Assembly (NCBI GenBank): GCA_964599915.1 | Contig: CAZRHR010000078.1 | Coordinates: forward strand, 1-11,472 | Length of the DNA: 11,472 nt | Direction of reading: 5' to 3' | DNA from: CAZRHR01 sp964599915 | Lineage (GTDB): Bacteria; Bacteroidota; Bacteroidia; CAIKAF01 | In this document: positions 1 to 7,576 of the stretch, piece after piece | How positions within the stretch are numbered: position 1 is the stretch's first letter | Layout of the letters: the number at the start of each line of letters is the position of its first letter | The notes under the pieces: generated by a model | Databases searched by the model: none | What the model was told of the DNA's origin: nothing | The model's input: only the letters and a program-made list of their open reading frames with translations | Translations under genes and position numbers: made by a program

Positions 1-226
1 GCTCTAGGCCCGGGATTCCCGCCTAGTCATAGGCACAAAGCGCGCTCCATGCCTACAAAAAGGCTCCACTAGAGCCCCCAATGAAGTGAATGAACGCCCT
101 AAGGCAACTCCTCCACTCCACCTACATACTTCACGCTTAAAGCCCGAAGTGTTCTTCGCCACCCCTATACGTGACGAAGCAAGAACGTTTATTTGGGTAA
201 GAAGATGATTTTTTTAATCATCGATG
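1..226 (-). ncRNA. Candidate structured non-coding RNA or leader, cut by left window edge
   Basis: No protein gene fits here; stop codons interrupt every frame. By hand count, positions 1-180 are about 55% G+C, while 181-300 are about 30%, which is typical of structured RNA inside an A+T-rich genome. Read on the minus strand from a start near 225-228, it offers these stems: 204-210 with 216-222; 179-186 with 151-159 (one bulge); 154-158 with 145-149; 62-76 folded on itself; 50-55 with 30-35; and 21-26 with 4-9. A strong promoter lies directly upstream. The hairpin at 62-76 is followed by five T, so the transcript may end near 57 at about 170 nt, or it may continue past the window. I looked for signatures of tRNA, tmRNA, RNase P RNA, SRP RNA and the 5' end of 16S rRNA and found none. 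A divergent 6S-like RNA, a new RNA family, or an rRNA or mRNA leader all remain possible. The family is unassigned. Confidence 0.45.
57..76 (-). terminator. Possible intrinsic terminator inside the left-edge RNA candidate
   Basis: On the minus strand GGCTC (76-72) pairs with GAGCC (66-62) around a five-base loop, followed directly by five T (61-57). G-U pairs could lengthen the stem into the T run. The stem is short and more hairpins follow at 1-55, so this may instead be one internal helix of a longer RNA. It would give a transcript of about 170 nt. Confidence 0.4.
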
Positions 227-231
227 ATGGT

Positions 232-263
232 CAAAGTTACAATATCCAAACCCCCTTTGTCAA
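232..263 (-). promoter_or_regulatory. Strong Bacteroidota-type promoter for the left-edge RNA
   Basis: On the minus strand TTGACA (263-258) is separated by 18 nt from TAACTTTG (239-232). The second element matches the Bacteroidota -7 consensus TAnnTTTG exactly, and the first covers the -33 TTG element. A run of seven T and nine A at 277-292 sits about 50-65 bp upstream of the expected start, where an UP-like A-tract would lie in a strong stable-RNA promoter. The predicted start is an A near 225 or 228. No open reading frame begins downstream within the window. Confidence 0.7.
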
Positions 264-358
264 GAGGTAAGTGCACTTTTTTTAAAAAAAAATGAATAAG
301 TCATGGATCAACAAAACCATTATCTATGGAATGCTCGCAAAAACAGTAATCATACCCC

Positions 359-387
359 AAAAAATAACCACGCTGTTGGGCGTGGTT
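359..387 (-). terminator. Intrinsic terminator after the PepSY-like gene
   Basis: A perfect 8-bp stem (380-387 with 366-373) encloses a six-base loop. On the minus strand it is followed by A and six T (365-359). It lies about 20 bases beyond the stop codon at 408 and so ends the reductase/PepSY-like transcription unit, separating it from the RNA candidate further left. Confidence 0.85.
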
Positions 388-407
388 TTCATCAATATCT
401 CCTAAAA

Positions 408-863
408 TCAAAGCATCCTGCGAACCAATTTTCCAGAACCATCATAAAACAACTTGAGCATGCCTCCATCCGACTTTTGAAGAAGGGCAATCCATTGAAT
501 GGTTTGGTCTGGAAGGGTGCGTTTCCGAGTGGCCACCAAAGTATAACCTCCATTGGTGAATGCGCCCGTTAAATTGGTTTGGGCATTGGTTGGTAATTCA
601 GCCATTTCGGCATGAGATTCTGTTCCGGCAAACGTGCCGTCTGGGCTGAAAAAAGCATGAACCGGCTGACCATTTTTCTTGAATTGGGCTTCAAATTCCA
701 TCCCAGATTTCATCCAAGCGGCATGATGCTGACCAAACTGAGCTGTAAAACTAGACTTAACAGGTTCTGGAACCGATACATCTCCGGTTTGAACCATAGA
801 TTGAGCACCAAGGCCTAGGCTAGTAAAACCGATTATTCCAAGGATATAACACCATTTTTTCAT
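408..863 (-). CDS. Secreted PepSY-like (beta-lactamase-inhibitor-like) small protein
   Basis: This is a 151-residue exported protein. Residues 1-20 (MKKWCYILGIIGFTSLGLGA) form a signal peptide with a likely cut before Gln21. The mature part reads as one PepSY-like domain: VPEPVKSSF, then an aromatic W, then FEAQFKKNGQPVHAFFSPDG, TESHAEM and ELP. This follows the family pattern in which a short helix precedes a sheet ending in a dG turn. These domains bind or inhibit partner proteins in the periplasm or at the surface, but their targets in Bacteroidota are mostly unknown. I chose the start at 863 because the signal peptide begins there and an AAAGG lies just upstream; an in-frame ATG at 902 would only bury the signal. 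The gene follows the acyl-CoA reductase by 57 bp on the same strand and may be co-transcribed. The family assignment is by pattern and less certain than the secretion call. Confidence 0.8.
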   Translation of the reverse strand: MKKWCYILGIIGFTSLGLGAQSMVQTGDVSVPEPVKSSFTAQFGQHHAAWMKSGMEFEAQFKKNGQPVHAFFSPDGTFAGTESHAEMAELPTNAQTNLTGAFTNGGYTLVATRKRTLPDQTIQWIALLQKSDGGMLKLFYDGSGKLVRRML

Positions 864-920
864 GTCCTTTCTATTTATTCCCCTAAGGTAAATAAAAAAC
901 AATTCCTAGCAAGGCCAGAA

Positions 921-1970
921 TCAGTTAAATTTTGGACGCACGGATTGCAAAAACTCCATTACATCAACATGGTCTGGATAATCCATCAAGGTGGGCTGTT
1001 GGGCTATACCAGGTGATACCCAACCATCTTGAAGGGAATCCACCCCCACAATCACCTGCAATTTAGAGGAGGACATGTTTAGTATTTCTTGTAGTTGAGC
1101 TGCATCCTGATACGTTTGGTAATGCAGCGTAGCAATAGGCGCGGAAAGGGATAAACTAGGAACAATGAGCAAAAATCCGTTGTCGAGGTGGGGCGTCCCA
1201 TTCACTAGGTAAATCGCCTTTCGATATTCATAATTATTTAAATATTTTCCATGATGAATTCGGTCCTGAAAATTATGCCATGCGGCAGCCAATCTTTCGG
1301 GTGGAAAAGATTCAGGAAGAAGAAATGAAGAGATGTTCCGGCAGCCCATACCAAAGTAGGCAAAAACGTCTGGACCGAAAGCCTCTATTTGGGCATCTGT
1401 TTCCTCACCGGTTAAAACACCAACTGCATTCCGATGTCCGCGAATGATATGGGGATACTTTTTAAAATAATGAGAAAAATATCGTCCTGAATTCCCACTA
1501 CCAGTGGCAATCACGGCTTGAAAATCTGATATGGGCTGCCTTGTTAGCTGGACAAATTTGGCCATTCGTGGTTCTATCCTTAATAAAGCATCCATCAACC
1601 ATGGAAGCAAAACGGGATCTTGATGTGATAATTTACCTAGAAGTTTATGGCCAGATACAAGAACGGAAAGTACATCGTGAAAATTAACTACCGGAATGTT
1701 TCCAGCCATCACTACGGCTACGGTACAGGGAATGGGTTGTTCATCTGGTATGTTATAATGGGCAACCCATGCTTCAAGGGTGTCTTTTGTAAGCCAAATC
1801 GAAAGTCCTTGAAGGGCTCGTTTTATCTCAGGTTCCACAAACCATGGATTGGCCAGTTGAGCCTCATGCAATAAAGAAGATGGCAATCCGGAGTCCAGGG
1901 CATCTCGGATAAAATCGCCCAATTTTACAAAGGCTTGCAGCCTGTCCGTTAAAGAAGGAATGTTTTTCAT
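921..1970 (-). CDS. LuxC-family acyl-CoA reductase
   Basis: This 349-residue protein has the features of the LuxC/acyl-CoA reductase family, which reduces acyl-CoA to aldehyde with NAD(P)H through a cysteine thioester. Visible landmarks are VAVVMAGNIPVVNFHD near 84-99, a phosphate-binding style ATGSGNSGRYFSHYF near 155-169, GHRNAVGVLTGEE near 178-190, and the catalytic-cysteine motif YFGMGCRNIS with Cys210. The C-terminal PTLMDYPDHVDVMEFL block near 326-341 is also typical. No LuxD or LuxE acyl-transfer partner and no luciferase gene is in the window, so bioluminescence is not implied. An aldehyde-producing role in lipid or storage metabolism is an inference. It diverges from the ferredoxin gene across 30 bp, and its promoter must lie in or beyond that gap. 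There is no clear ribosome binding site, as is common in this phylum. The length is complete and no frameshift is seen. Confidence 0.93.
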   Translation of the reverse strand: MKNIPSLTDRLQAFVKLGDFIRDALDSGLPSSLLHEAQLANPWFVEPEIKRALQGLSIWLTKDTLEAWVAHYNIPDEQPIPCTVAVVMAGNIPVVNFHDVLSVLVSGHKLLGKLSHQDPVLLPWLMDALLRIEPRMAKFVQLTRQPISDFQAVIATGSGNSGRYFSHYFKKYPHIIRGHRNAVGVLTGEETDAQIEAFGPDVFAYFGMGCRNISSFLLPESFPPERLAAAWHNFQDRIHHGKYLNNYEYRKAIYLVNGTPHLDNGFLLIVPSLSLSAPIATLHYQTYQDAAQLQEILNMSSSKLQVIVGVDSLQDGWVSPGIAQQPTLMDYPDHVDVMEFLQSVRPKFN

Positions 1971-1978
1971 TACTTTTG
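1971..1978 (+). promoter_or_regulatory. Possible -7 promoter element of the ferredoxin gene
   Basis: TACTTTTG matches TAnnTTTG and would place transcription start near 1985, about 15 bases before the ferredoxin ATG. No convincing TTG element sits at the usual upstream distance, because that DNA is the first codons of the divergent reductase. The call rests on one element only. Confidence 0.4.
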
Positions 1979-2000
1979 CAAATATCGTAACGCAACGAAC

Positions 2001-2348
2001 ATGGCCATTAAAATTACTGAAGAATGTATCAATTGTGGGGCTTGTGAACCTGAATGCCCTAACAATGCCATATATGAAGGCGGGGTCAATTGGAAAATGT
2101 CAGATGGAACTTCTGTAAAAACACCTATGGTCTTGGTAGATGGAACTACCGTAAACCCCGACCAAGTGAATCTGCCCGTTTCCAATGAAGTCTATTATAT
2201 TGTAACAGACAAGTGTACAGAGTGTGTTGGTTTTCATGACGAACCTCAATGCGCTGCCGTTTGTCCTGTGGATTGCTGTGTAGATGATGAAAATTATAGG
2301 GAGTCCAAAGAAGAATTATTGGCAAAAAAAGATCGACTCCATCTCTAA
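2001..2348 (+). CDS. Two-cluster 4Fe-4S ferredoxin
   Basis: This 115-residue soluble electron carrier begins with MAIKITEECINCGACEPECP. The first cluster motif is CxxCxxCxxxCP (Cys9, 12, 15, 19). The second is Cys72, Cys75, then eight residues to Cys84, then Cys88-Pro. The stretched spacing in the second motif is that of the Allochromatium/YfhL-type ferredoxins, whose clusters have unusually low and unequal potentials. Cys92 and Cys93 follow the second motif. The loop between motifs (about 25-70) is long and polar. The start is the only sensible ATG, 30 bp from the divergent acyl-CoA reductase start. The exported-protein gene begins 46 bp downstream on the same strand. Shared control with the reductase, or electron supply to a nearby oxidoreductase, is plausible, but nothing in the sequence shows a direct partnership. 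Confidence 0.97.
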   Translation: MAIKITEECINCGACEPECPNNAIYEGGVNWKMSDGTSVKTPMVLVDGTTVNPDQVNLPVSNEVYYIVTDKCTECVGFHDEPQCAAVCPVDCCVDDENYRESKEELLAKKDRLHL

Positions 2349-2394
2349 CATATACCAAAACGGAGACGACCAGCGTTCTTTCATAAATAGCATC

Positions 2395-3342
2395 ATGAAA
2401 GGTTGGTTGGTTTGGTTCATCTGGATTCCTTTCACCTTATTTGCCCAAGCCCATCCGGTGCAAGCTTATGAGGAGGATTTAGTCCTGTTAGCACCTGCAT
2501 TGTTGGATGCCGAACAAACGGACGACCAACGTAAGGCGTCTGCTCGACAATTTCTATTGTTGATGGAAAAAGCATTGAACCAATCTGGTAGCTACGATTT
2601 TAATTTTTCAAAACTTAAAAATCTTGCCATTATAGGGCCTTCCGACAAGCGATTCCGGATTGTTACTTGGTTTTCCGTAGAAAATTATCGGAAAAAAGCT
2701 TATGGATTAATTCAAATGGCACCGCAAAAAGGAATTAAACAAAAAACCGTTTTCCGATTAATGGAACAGGAAGAAGGGACGAGAAATGTTGATTTTAAAA
2801 CCTTTGGTCCGGAAAAATGGCCGGGTGCCATGTATTATGATTTAATGCCTGTGCATGCAGGCGGACAAAAAGCGTACGTTTTGCTAGGCTTTCATCCTGG
2901 CGATAATGTGGTACATAGAAAAACCATTGATATTTTGACCTTCACCAAAAATGGAGAACCCAGGTTTGGGCTTCCTGTCTTTATGGTTAATCAAAGGAAA
3001 GCACATCGTATACAGTTTCAATATAATGCCATGGCTACCATGAGCCTAAGATTTGATAAACTAAGACGCAGAATCATTTTTGATCATTTATCTCCACCCG
3101 ATATTTCGATGAAAAATCAATTCCAACATTATGGGCCGGATTTTTCAGTAGATGCCTATGATCTGAAGGGGGGACAGTTTGTTTTTGTGGAAGATCTGGA
3201 TGTAATGAACCGCAGTGAAAACCTTGGAGGACCAGGGGACCGACTAAATGTACCGTCGCGGCCTAGCCTTATTCGTAAGGATGCCGGAAAAACCGTTCGT
3301 CCTTCGGCACCAGATAGTTTAAAGGCGCCCGAAAAACGTTGA
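2395..3342 (+). CDS. Exported protein of unknown function
   Basis: I do not recognise a named family in this 315-residue protein. Residues 1-24 form a signal peptide (MKGWLVWFIWIPFTLFAQA then HPVQA) with likely cleavage after Ala18 or Ala24. The mature part mixes short helices (about 28-65) with beta-rich segments. Compact blocks look conserved-domain-like: MYYDLMPV (146-153), YVLLGFHPGDN (161-171), FQYNAMATMSLRF (208-220), FDHLSPP (229-235) and YGPDFSVDAYDLKGGQFVF (246-264). The last 45 residues are proline- and charge-rich and probably disordered. It lacks a lipobox, later membrane spans and a T9SS tail, so a periplasmic location is most likely. A longer in-frame start at 2284 overlaps the ferredoxin gene by 65 bp and would hide the signal peptide, so I start at 2395. 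It probably shares the ferredoxin transcript. A hypothetical protein is the honest call. Confidence 0.85.
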   Translation: MKGWLVWFIWIPFTLFAQAHPVQAYEEDLVLLAPALLDAEQTDDQRKASARQFLLLMEKALNQSGSYDFNFSKLKNLAIIGPSDKRFRIVTWFSVENYRKKAYGLIQMAPQKGIKQKTVFRLMEQEEGTRNVDFKTFGPEKWPGAMYYDLMPVHAGGQKAYVLLGFHPGDNVVHRKTIDILTFTKNGEPRFGLPVFMVNQRKAHRIQFQYNAMATMSLRFDKLRRRIIFDHLSPPDISMKNQFQHYGPDFSVDAYDLKGGQFVFVEDLDVMNRSENLGGPGDRLNVPSRPSLIRKDAGKTVRPSAPDSLKAPEKR

Positions 3343-3628
3343 TCGAACTTGGAGTGAAGTTTAATCTATGGGCAAAACGAAGTGTTTTCCCGTCCTTCAA
3401 TTGGCTCCTATTTATATATCGATTTAATAAACAACGTGTACCAGATTGTATTCAAAGGCTATATTAAAGCCACTGAAGAAATTTAATGCCAAGAGCGAAA
3501 AGAAACCTTGGTACATGGGTTGCTCTGAGGCTCATTTCATTGGCAATCCTATTTGGGGGCAGGGCGAGGAATTACAATTTACTTGCAGCTAAACTCATTT
3601 ATTAGCAGGTCACATTAGGAAATAAAAA
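3343..3628. other. Intergenic gap between convergent genes, no gene seen
   Basis: The DNA between the exported protein's stop and the terminator of the large minus-strand gene contains no convincing gene, RNA or repeat. A 39-codon frame at 3486-3605 exists but lacks support. I see no intrinsic terminator for the plus-strand gene; the hairpin at 3629-3660 has its T run on the minus strand only. Confidence 0.6.
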
Positions 3629-3660
3629 AGCGGCCCAAGAAGATCTATTCTTAGGCCGCT
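3624..3660 (-). terminator. Intrinsic terminator of paralogue copy A
   Basis: A 13-position stem (3648-3660 with 3629-3641, one mismatch) closes on a six-base loop. On the minus strand it is followed by six T (3629-3624). It starts about 20 bases beyond the stop of the 1298-residue surface protein and is a strong match to a rho-independent terminator. Confidence 0.87.
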
Positions 3661-3679
3661 GAGATACATTTCAAAAATC

Positions 3680-6600
3680 TCAAGGATTGACTACAATCCT
3701 ATGGGTTATAGGAAATCCATCTTTTTGCCCCTGAATCACATAATTGCCGCCAGGAAAATTGGCTGTTGACGTAATGGACCCACCTGCAAGGTCAGATTGT
3801 CCTGACCATACCTTTTTCCCGTTAAGGTCATACACATGCACCATGGTATTCGGATCTAAACCAAACACATTGAATTGTTCACGTGCAGGATTAGGGAAAA
3901 CCAAAAGACCGGCTGTACTGCCTTCACATGCCAGATAAATCGATGGAAATACCTCACGTGAGCCATCAAAATCTGCTTGAACCAACCGGAAATAAGGGCC
4001 TCTGGCGTTACCTTTCCATTGATATTGTTGTAATACATTTGAATTTCCTGCCGCCGGCAAACGCTCCACCATGTGCCATTCAATTAAATCATGGCTTTGC
4101 TCAAGGTAAAACCACTGGCTTCTGATTTCTGAAGCGGTCTCCCATGACAATTCTGATGACGCCTCGTTGCACCATCCTGTAAACTTGGTTAAGTCTACAG
4201 GTAGGGGCTGCACGTCGCCAACTCCAAAAGGTGAAAACGAACCCGTGTAAAGTGGAAAGGTGATTAAAAATTCATTGTCAGCAGGAACAGTGCCTGGTGC
4301 AACTATAGGGGTCGATTGACTCACCGCATCCCATCCGCTTCCATTGTAGTGATACATGGTAAAGGTGTTGATGCTACCTTGCACTTGGTTGGCATTGAAT
4401 TGGAATCCCAACTGAACACCGTCAGCATTGGCAGGCGTGGCCTTTGAGATTTCCCAAGTTCGGCCTACATGACCAGCCGGAAATGCAGCGCCATTATAAC
4501 CATTGGCAAACATGGAATCGATTACTTGTACGTAAAAAGTATCTGCAAAACCTTGATTTATGATGGTCAAAGGATTGTAAGCGCTGTTCCCAACATGCAT
4601 TGTTACTGTATCTCCAACGTTCACCTTCATTTTCAACCGACCCGTGCCATTGGTTTTAAACATACTGGCGCGGCCATTTGGATTTCCTCCAGAATTATTT
4701 CTATTGGCCACAGAGGAAATTTCCACATCATGGTTCCCCAAAACCACATCAAATCCAGTTCCGTTAAAATTCACCTCTCCCCAGTGATAGGATGAATCTA
4801 AAGTCAAATCTTGGTAAACCGTAGTTGGGTCAAAAGCAATGCTGGCGCCTGGAAGAGGAACACGATTGTGCAGCCAGTTGCTGCTTACCCTGTTCCTACG
4901 TTCATCTCCATTGAGTGGAATAGGCTGCCCACGCCAATAAGGCAAATCCACATCAATAAACGTTTCGCCATAAGCCGTTGGGTCATCGGGATCTACTACG
5001 TAAATCCTTTTGGCGGATCCATGACCACCGACGGAAAACTGATAGGAGGTCGAACCGGAACCAATACGTCCACCTTGGGCAGATTGGCCGCGTCCTTCCC
5101 ATTTTAAAATGGGCACTTCAGCCGTCAATTGCGAGGCTCCATTATACTGGCTTTCCAAAGGACCATTGGGGCCATTTCCTCTTTTGGCGAAAACCTCGAG
5201 GAAAATGACATCACCGGAGAAGTAGCCGGAAGGCATGGAAGTGTCGGCAACCCCATCAGGCTTTTTCTCACGAATTTTGAAACCGGAGATTCCCATGACC
5301 TGCACATGGTTGCTTGTATTACTTTCCACGCCATTTACTGTATTGGTGGCGGTTATTTGTCCACCCTTATATAAGGTCCGAGAAGGGATACCAGAAAGCG
5401 CCCATGCTCCGCTGGTAGGGGTAGTGGTTCCAATGGGTTCTCCATCTAAATACACCGTCACCAATCCGGCGCCATTGGTACCGGAAATGGAAGTAGCCGT
5501 GAAAAAGTAATTGGGGCCAGTGACATTGGGTGGAGAAGGACGATTTCCTTTCACCGTAGTCGATTCTGACACTGGGCTCATAGATTTCCCTTCTGCCTTG
5601 GCAAAGGCCGTTAGTACCTGGCCTACTACAGACAGATTTACGCCGGAGATAGACCATGAGTTAAATCCATTGACAGTAGTGGTTCCTACTTGGTTACCGT
5701 TTACAAATAAAGTAATTACCGTACCAGCAGGTTCAATTGAGGTTCCTGTTACAGTTTGAACACCTGTAGCGAAATATTTACCTTGAATTTCCGGTGCGAG
5801 TGTGGCTGGCGGAGTGAGCAGCTGAACCGTTACAATATTTGACACATTGGAAAGCCAATAAGATGGACTCGTACCTGTGCCTTGTGCCCTGGCAGAAATG
5901 CGGTCGTTTTCAAATAAGCCGGGGACGCTGAATGTGTGGGTTGTGTTGGCAGCGATGGTGGTAAGTGTTCTGGCATATTCTACCTCATTAATATACAGAA
6001 TGAGCGTAGCGGCATAGGTTGCATTGTTTCTCACCACAATGTTTTGGGCAGGCCCGGAAGCGTAAACAGGGGTGGTTACGATGGTCGGAGCAGCAGTTAC
6101 CACTCCAACGGTATTTGTATTTCCTGAGGTTCTTACATTAACGGCAGAAAAACCAGACTCACAAGAATTACTTACAACGGTAGCTCTCGCTAAAAAATTG
6201 GAGTTATTGAAATCTGTGGAACCCAATCCAGTGATAATGGACCAAGAGCCATTGGCTTGAACGAAACCTCTTCCCTGGGCTGTTCCCGAATTGAATACCG
6301 TAATGGTATTCTCGGCCGTTTGCCTGAAAAGTTGAATGCGAACATTGCTTCCATTAGGCGTTACATCCCCGGACCAGGTCCCTGTAATGGAGCGGTTAGA
6401 CCCTTGGGTTGCACGGGTAAGTCCCGCAGGTGCAGGGGTGAAACAATCTTGAACAGCTGCCGGAACTACAACTTCCATTGAAAGATCTGAAACAGATTTG
6501 TTGGGCGCCGTGGCTGTAGCTGTAAAAACGTGCCCGGCGGACATCGAAGCCACCAACATACTCCATGTCCCTGCATTCACGGTGGCTGTTCCTATACTTA

Positions 6601-7576
6601 CGCCATTCCGGAACACAGCTATAATGGTACCATTCGCCTCATTACTTGTACCAGTGAGCGTTGTTTGTCCGGGGGTAACGTTCGCTTGGATCACAGGAGC
6701 TATAGATTTTGGAAGGCCAAAACTAAAGTTGGGGTTTTCCATTTGAGCTAGCGAGGCGGCGGTAAAGGTGGTTACCAGTGCCATCATTAATGCCGTACGA
6801 TTGTTGTTGTATTTCTTGTCATCCACCCCGTTGAAATCCGAAATGGTTCCGGTGATTCCGCTTTGGGCACTTGTGATGGTGGCAGCGGTTAAACGAATCA
6901 TTTGTGAGGTAGAAATACCAAGTGAAGAAAGAGCCACAAAGAAGTCATAAAAATAATCGGGGTTACCATTGGTATTGGTGGCCGCGATGGATCTTTGATG
7001 GTGAATGCCCACAGGAAATGAATGGTCCAGGGTACTTCCTGACAGCGTATGGGTATAAACGGCAACACGACCGGAGTTTCCCGTTTCCAAAGCCACTTCT
7101 TTATCATAATCTGGATTATTTGACCCAAGTAAACCAACCGAAAACTGTCCATCCGTATCGATAAGCACAGAATATCCTTTCGTGGCGGTTGAAGCTCCTC
7201 CGATGCGAATTCTAACCAAAAAATACTTTATACCCGCCACCTCAGAAATACCTATGTAAGAACTTTGAAGCGGAATGGAATCACTGCTGGTCAGATCCGT
7301 GTGGCCACCATTAGAACCGGTGGTGAGGTCACTATGAGGTTCGGCTTCTAGCGAAGGTAAAGGGATAAGCCGCAATTCACTGCCATTTCCAAAATCATGC
7401 TTTGAAACAAAGCCCCTGGAGGTGGAGGAAACAAAACCATCCCCATTGGGGTCAAGGATACGTTGACCGAAGGCCGATTCAGATGGGCGATAGATTAATC
7501 CTGGACGCTGGGCTCCAATAAACAAAGGCAAATACAGCAATACCAGGACAAGAAAGCATTTGGGTTCCTGCTTCAT
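3680..7576 (-). CDS. Giant T9SS-secreted surface protein with Ig-like modules, copy A
   Basis: This complete 1298-residue protein is secreted by Sec and then T9SS and is probably anchored at the cell surface. In order: a signal peptide (1 to about 22, ending FIGA); a short LDPNGDGFVS calcium-loop-like stretch (41-50); an unassigned N-terminal module to about 290; and Ig-like beta-sandwich modules near 292-372, 378-487, 495-587, 592-676 and 681-760, with recurrent NEANGTIIAVF / EPAGTVITLF / GAGLVTVYLDGEPIGTTTP turns. A central module I do not recognise begins GFKIREKKPDGVADTSMP (765-782). A beta-rich passenger-like part (about 890-1120) contains NFNGTGFDVVLGNHDVEI. LPVDLTKF (1125-1132) leads to an ASEI...YFRLVQADFDG region. 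The final 75 residues are a type A sorting domain (VFPNPA to HRIVVNP). The mature chain has exactly four cysteines (378, 472, 1136, 1217). No enzyme motif is seen; adhesion or matrix display is an inference. The start has no Shine-Dalgarno but is followed at once by the signal peptide. Confidence 0.96.
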   Translation of the reverse strand: MKQEPKCFLVLVLLYLPLFIGAQRPGLIYRPSESAFGQRILDPNGDGFVSSTSRGFVSKHDFGNGSELRLIPLPSLEAEPHSDLTTGSNGGHTDLTSSDSIPLQSSYIGISEVAGIKYFLVRIRIGGASTATKGYSVLIDTDGQFSVGLLGSNNPDYDKEVALETGNSGRVAVYTHTLSGSTLDHSFPVGIHHQRSIAATNTNGNPDYFYDFFVALSSLGISTSQMIRLTAATITSAQSGITGTISDFNGVDDKKYNNNRTALMMALVTTFTAASLAQMENPNFSFGLPKSIAPVIQANVTPGQTTLTGTSNEANGTIIAVFRNGVSIGTATVNAGTWSMLVASMSAGHVFTATATAPNKSVSDLSMEVVVPAAVQDCFTPAPAGLTRATQGSNRSITGTWSGDVTPNGSNVRIQLFRQTAENTITVFNSGTAQGRGFVQANGSWSIITGLGSTDFNNSNFLARATVVSNSCESGFSAVNVRTSGNTNTVGVVTAAPTIVTTPVYASGPAQNIVVRNNATYAATLILYINEVEYARTLTTIAANTTHTFSVPGLFENDRISARAQGTGTSPSYWLSNVSNIVTVQLLTPPATLAPEIQGKYFATGVQTVTGTSIEPAGTVITLFVNGNQVGTTTVNGFNSWSISGVNLSVVGQVLTAFAKAEGKSMSPVSESTTVKGNRPSPPNVTGPNYFFTATSISGTNGAGLVTVYLDGEPIGTTTPTSGAWALSGIPSRTLYKGGQITATNTVNGVESNTSNHVQVMGISGFKIREKKPDGVADTSMPSGYFSGDVIFLEVFAKRGNGPNGPLESQYNGASQLTAEVPILKWEGRGQSAQGGRIGSGSTSYQFSVGGHGSAKRIYVVDPDDPTAYGETFIDVDLPYWRGQPIPLNGDERRNRVSSNWLHNRVPLPGASIAFDPTTVYQDLTLDSSYHWGEVNFNGTGFDVVLGNHDVEISSVANRNNSGGNPNGRASMFKTNGTGRLKMKVNVGDTVTMHVGNSAYNPLTIINQGFADTFYVQVIDSMFANGYNGAAFPAGHVGRTWEISKATPANADGVQLGFQFNANQVQGSINTFTMYHYNGSGWDAVSQSTPIVAPGTVPADNEFLITFPLYTGSFSPFGVGDVQPLPVDLTKFTGWCNEASSELSWETASEIRSQWFYLEQSHDLIEWHMVERLPAAGNSNVLQQYQWKGNARGPYFRLVQADFDGSREVFPSIYLACEGSTAGLLVFPNPAREQFNVFGLDPNTMVHVYDLNGKKVWSGQSDLAGGSITSTANFPGGNYVIQGQKDGFPITHRIVVNP

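Noticed and set aside
1..226. tRNA, tmRNA, RNase P RNA, SRP RNA or rRNA at the left edge
   Set aside because: The conserved T-loop, tmRNA tag frame, RNase P CR-I sequence, SRP GGAA-type apical loop and 16S 5' end were each looked for by eye and not seen, so only a generic RNA candidate is reported.
303..572. Plus-strand frame of 89 codons
   Set aside because: It runs through the terminator and antisense to the PepSY-like gene, with no recognisable protein features.
864..902. Upstream in-frame start of the PepSY-like gene at 902
   Set aside because: The extra 13 residues would precede a textbook signal peptide, and the purine-rich AAAGG sits before the ATG at 863 instead.
2284..2394. Longer N-terminus for the exported protein beginning at 2284
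   Set aside because: It overlaps the ferredoxin gene by 65 bp, is unlike a coding N-terminus and would place the signal peptide internally. The ATG at 2395 directly precedes the signal.
3486..3605. 39-codon frame in the convergent intergenic gap (begins MPRAKRNLG, with a short hydrophobic stretch)
   Set aside because: It has no clear ribosome site, no promoter and no family resemblance. A frame this short is expected by chance.
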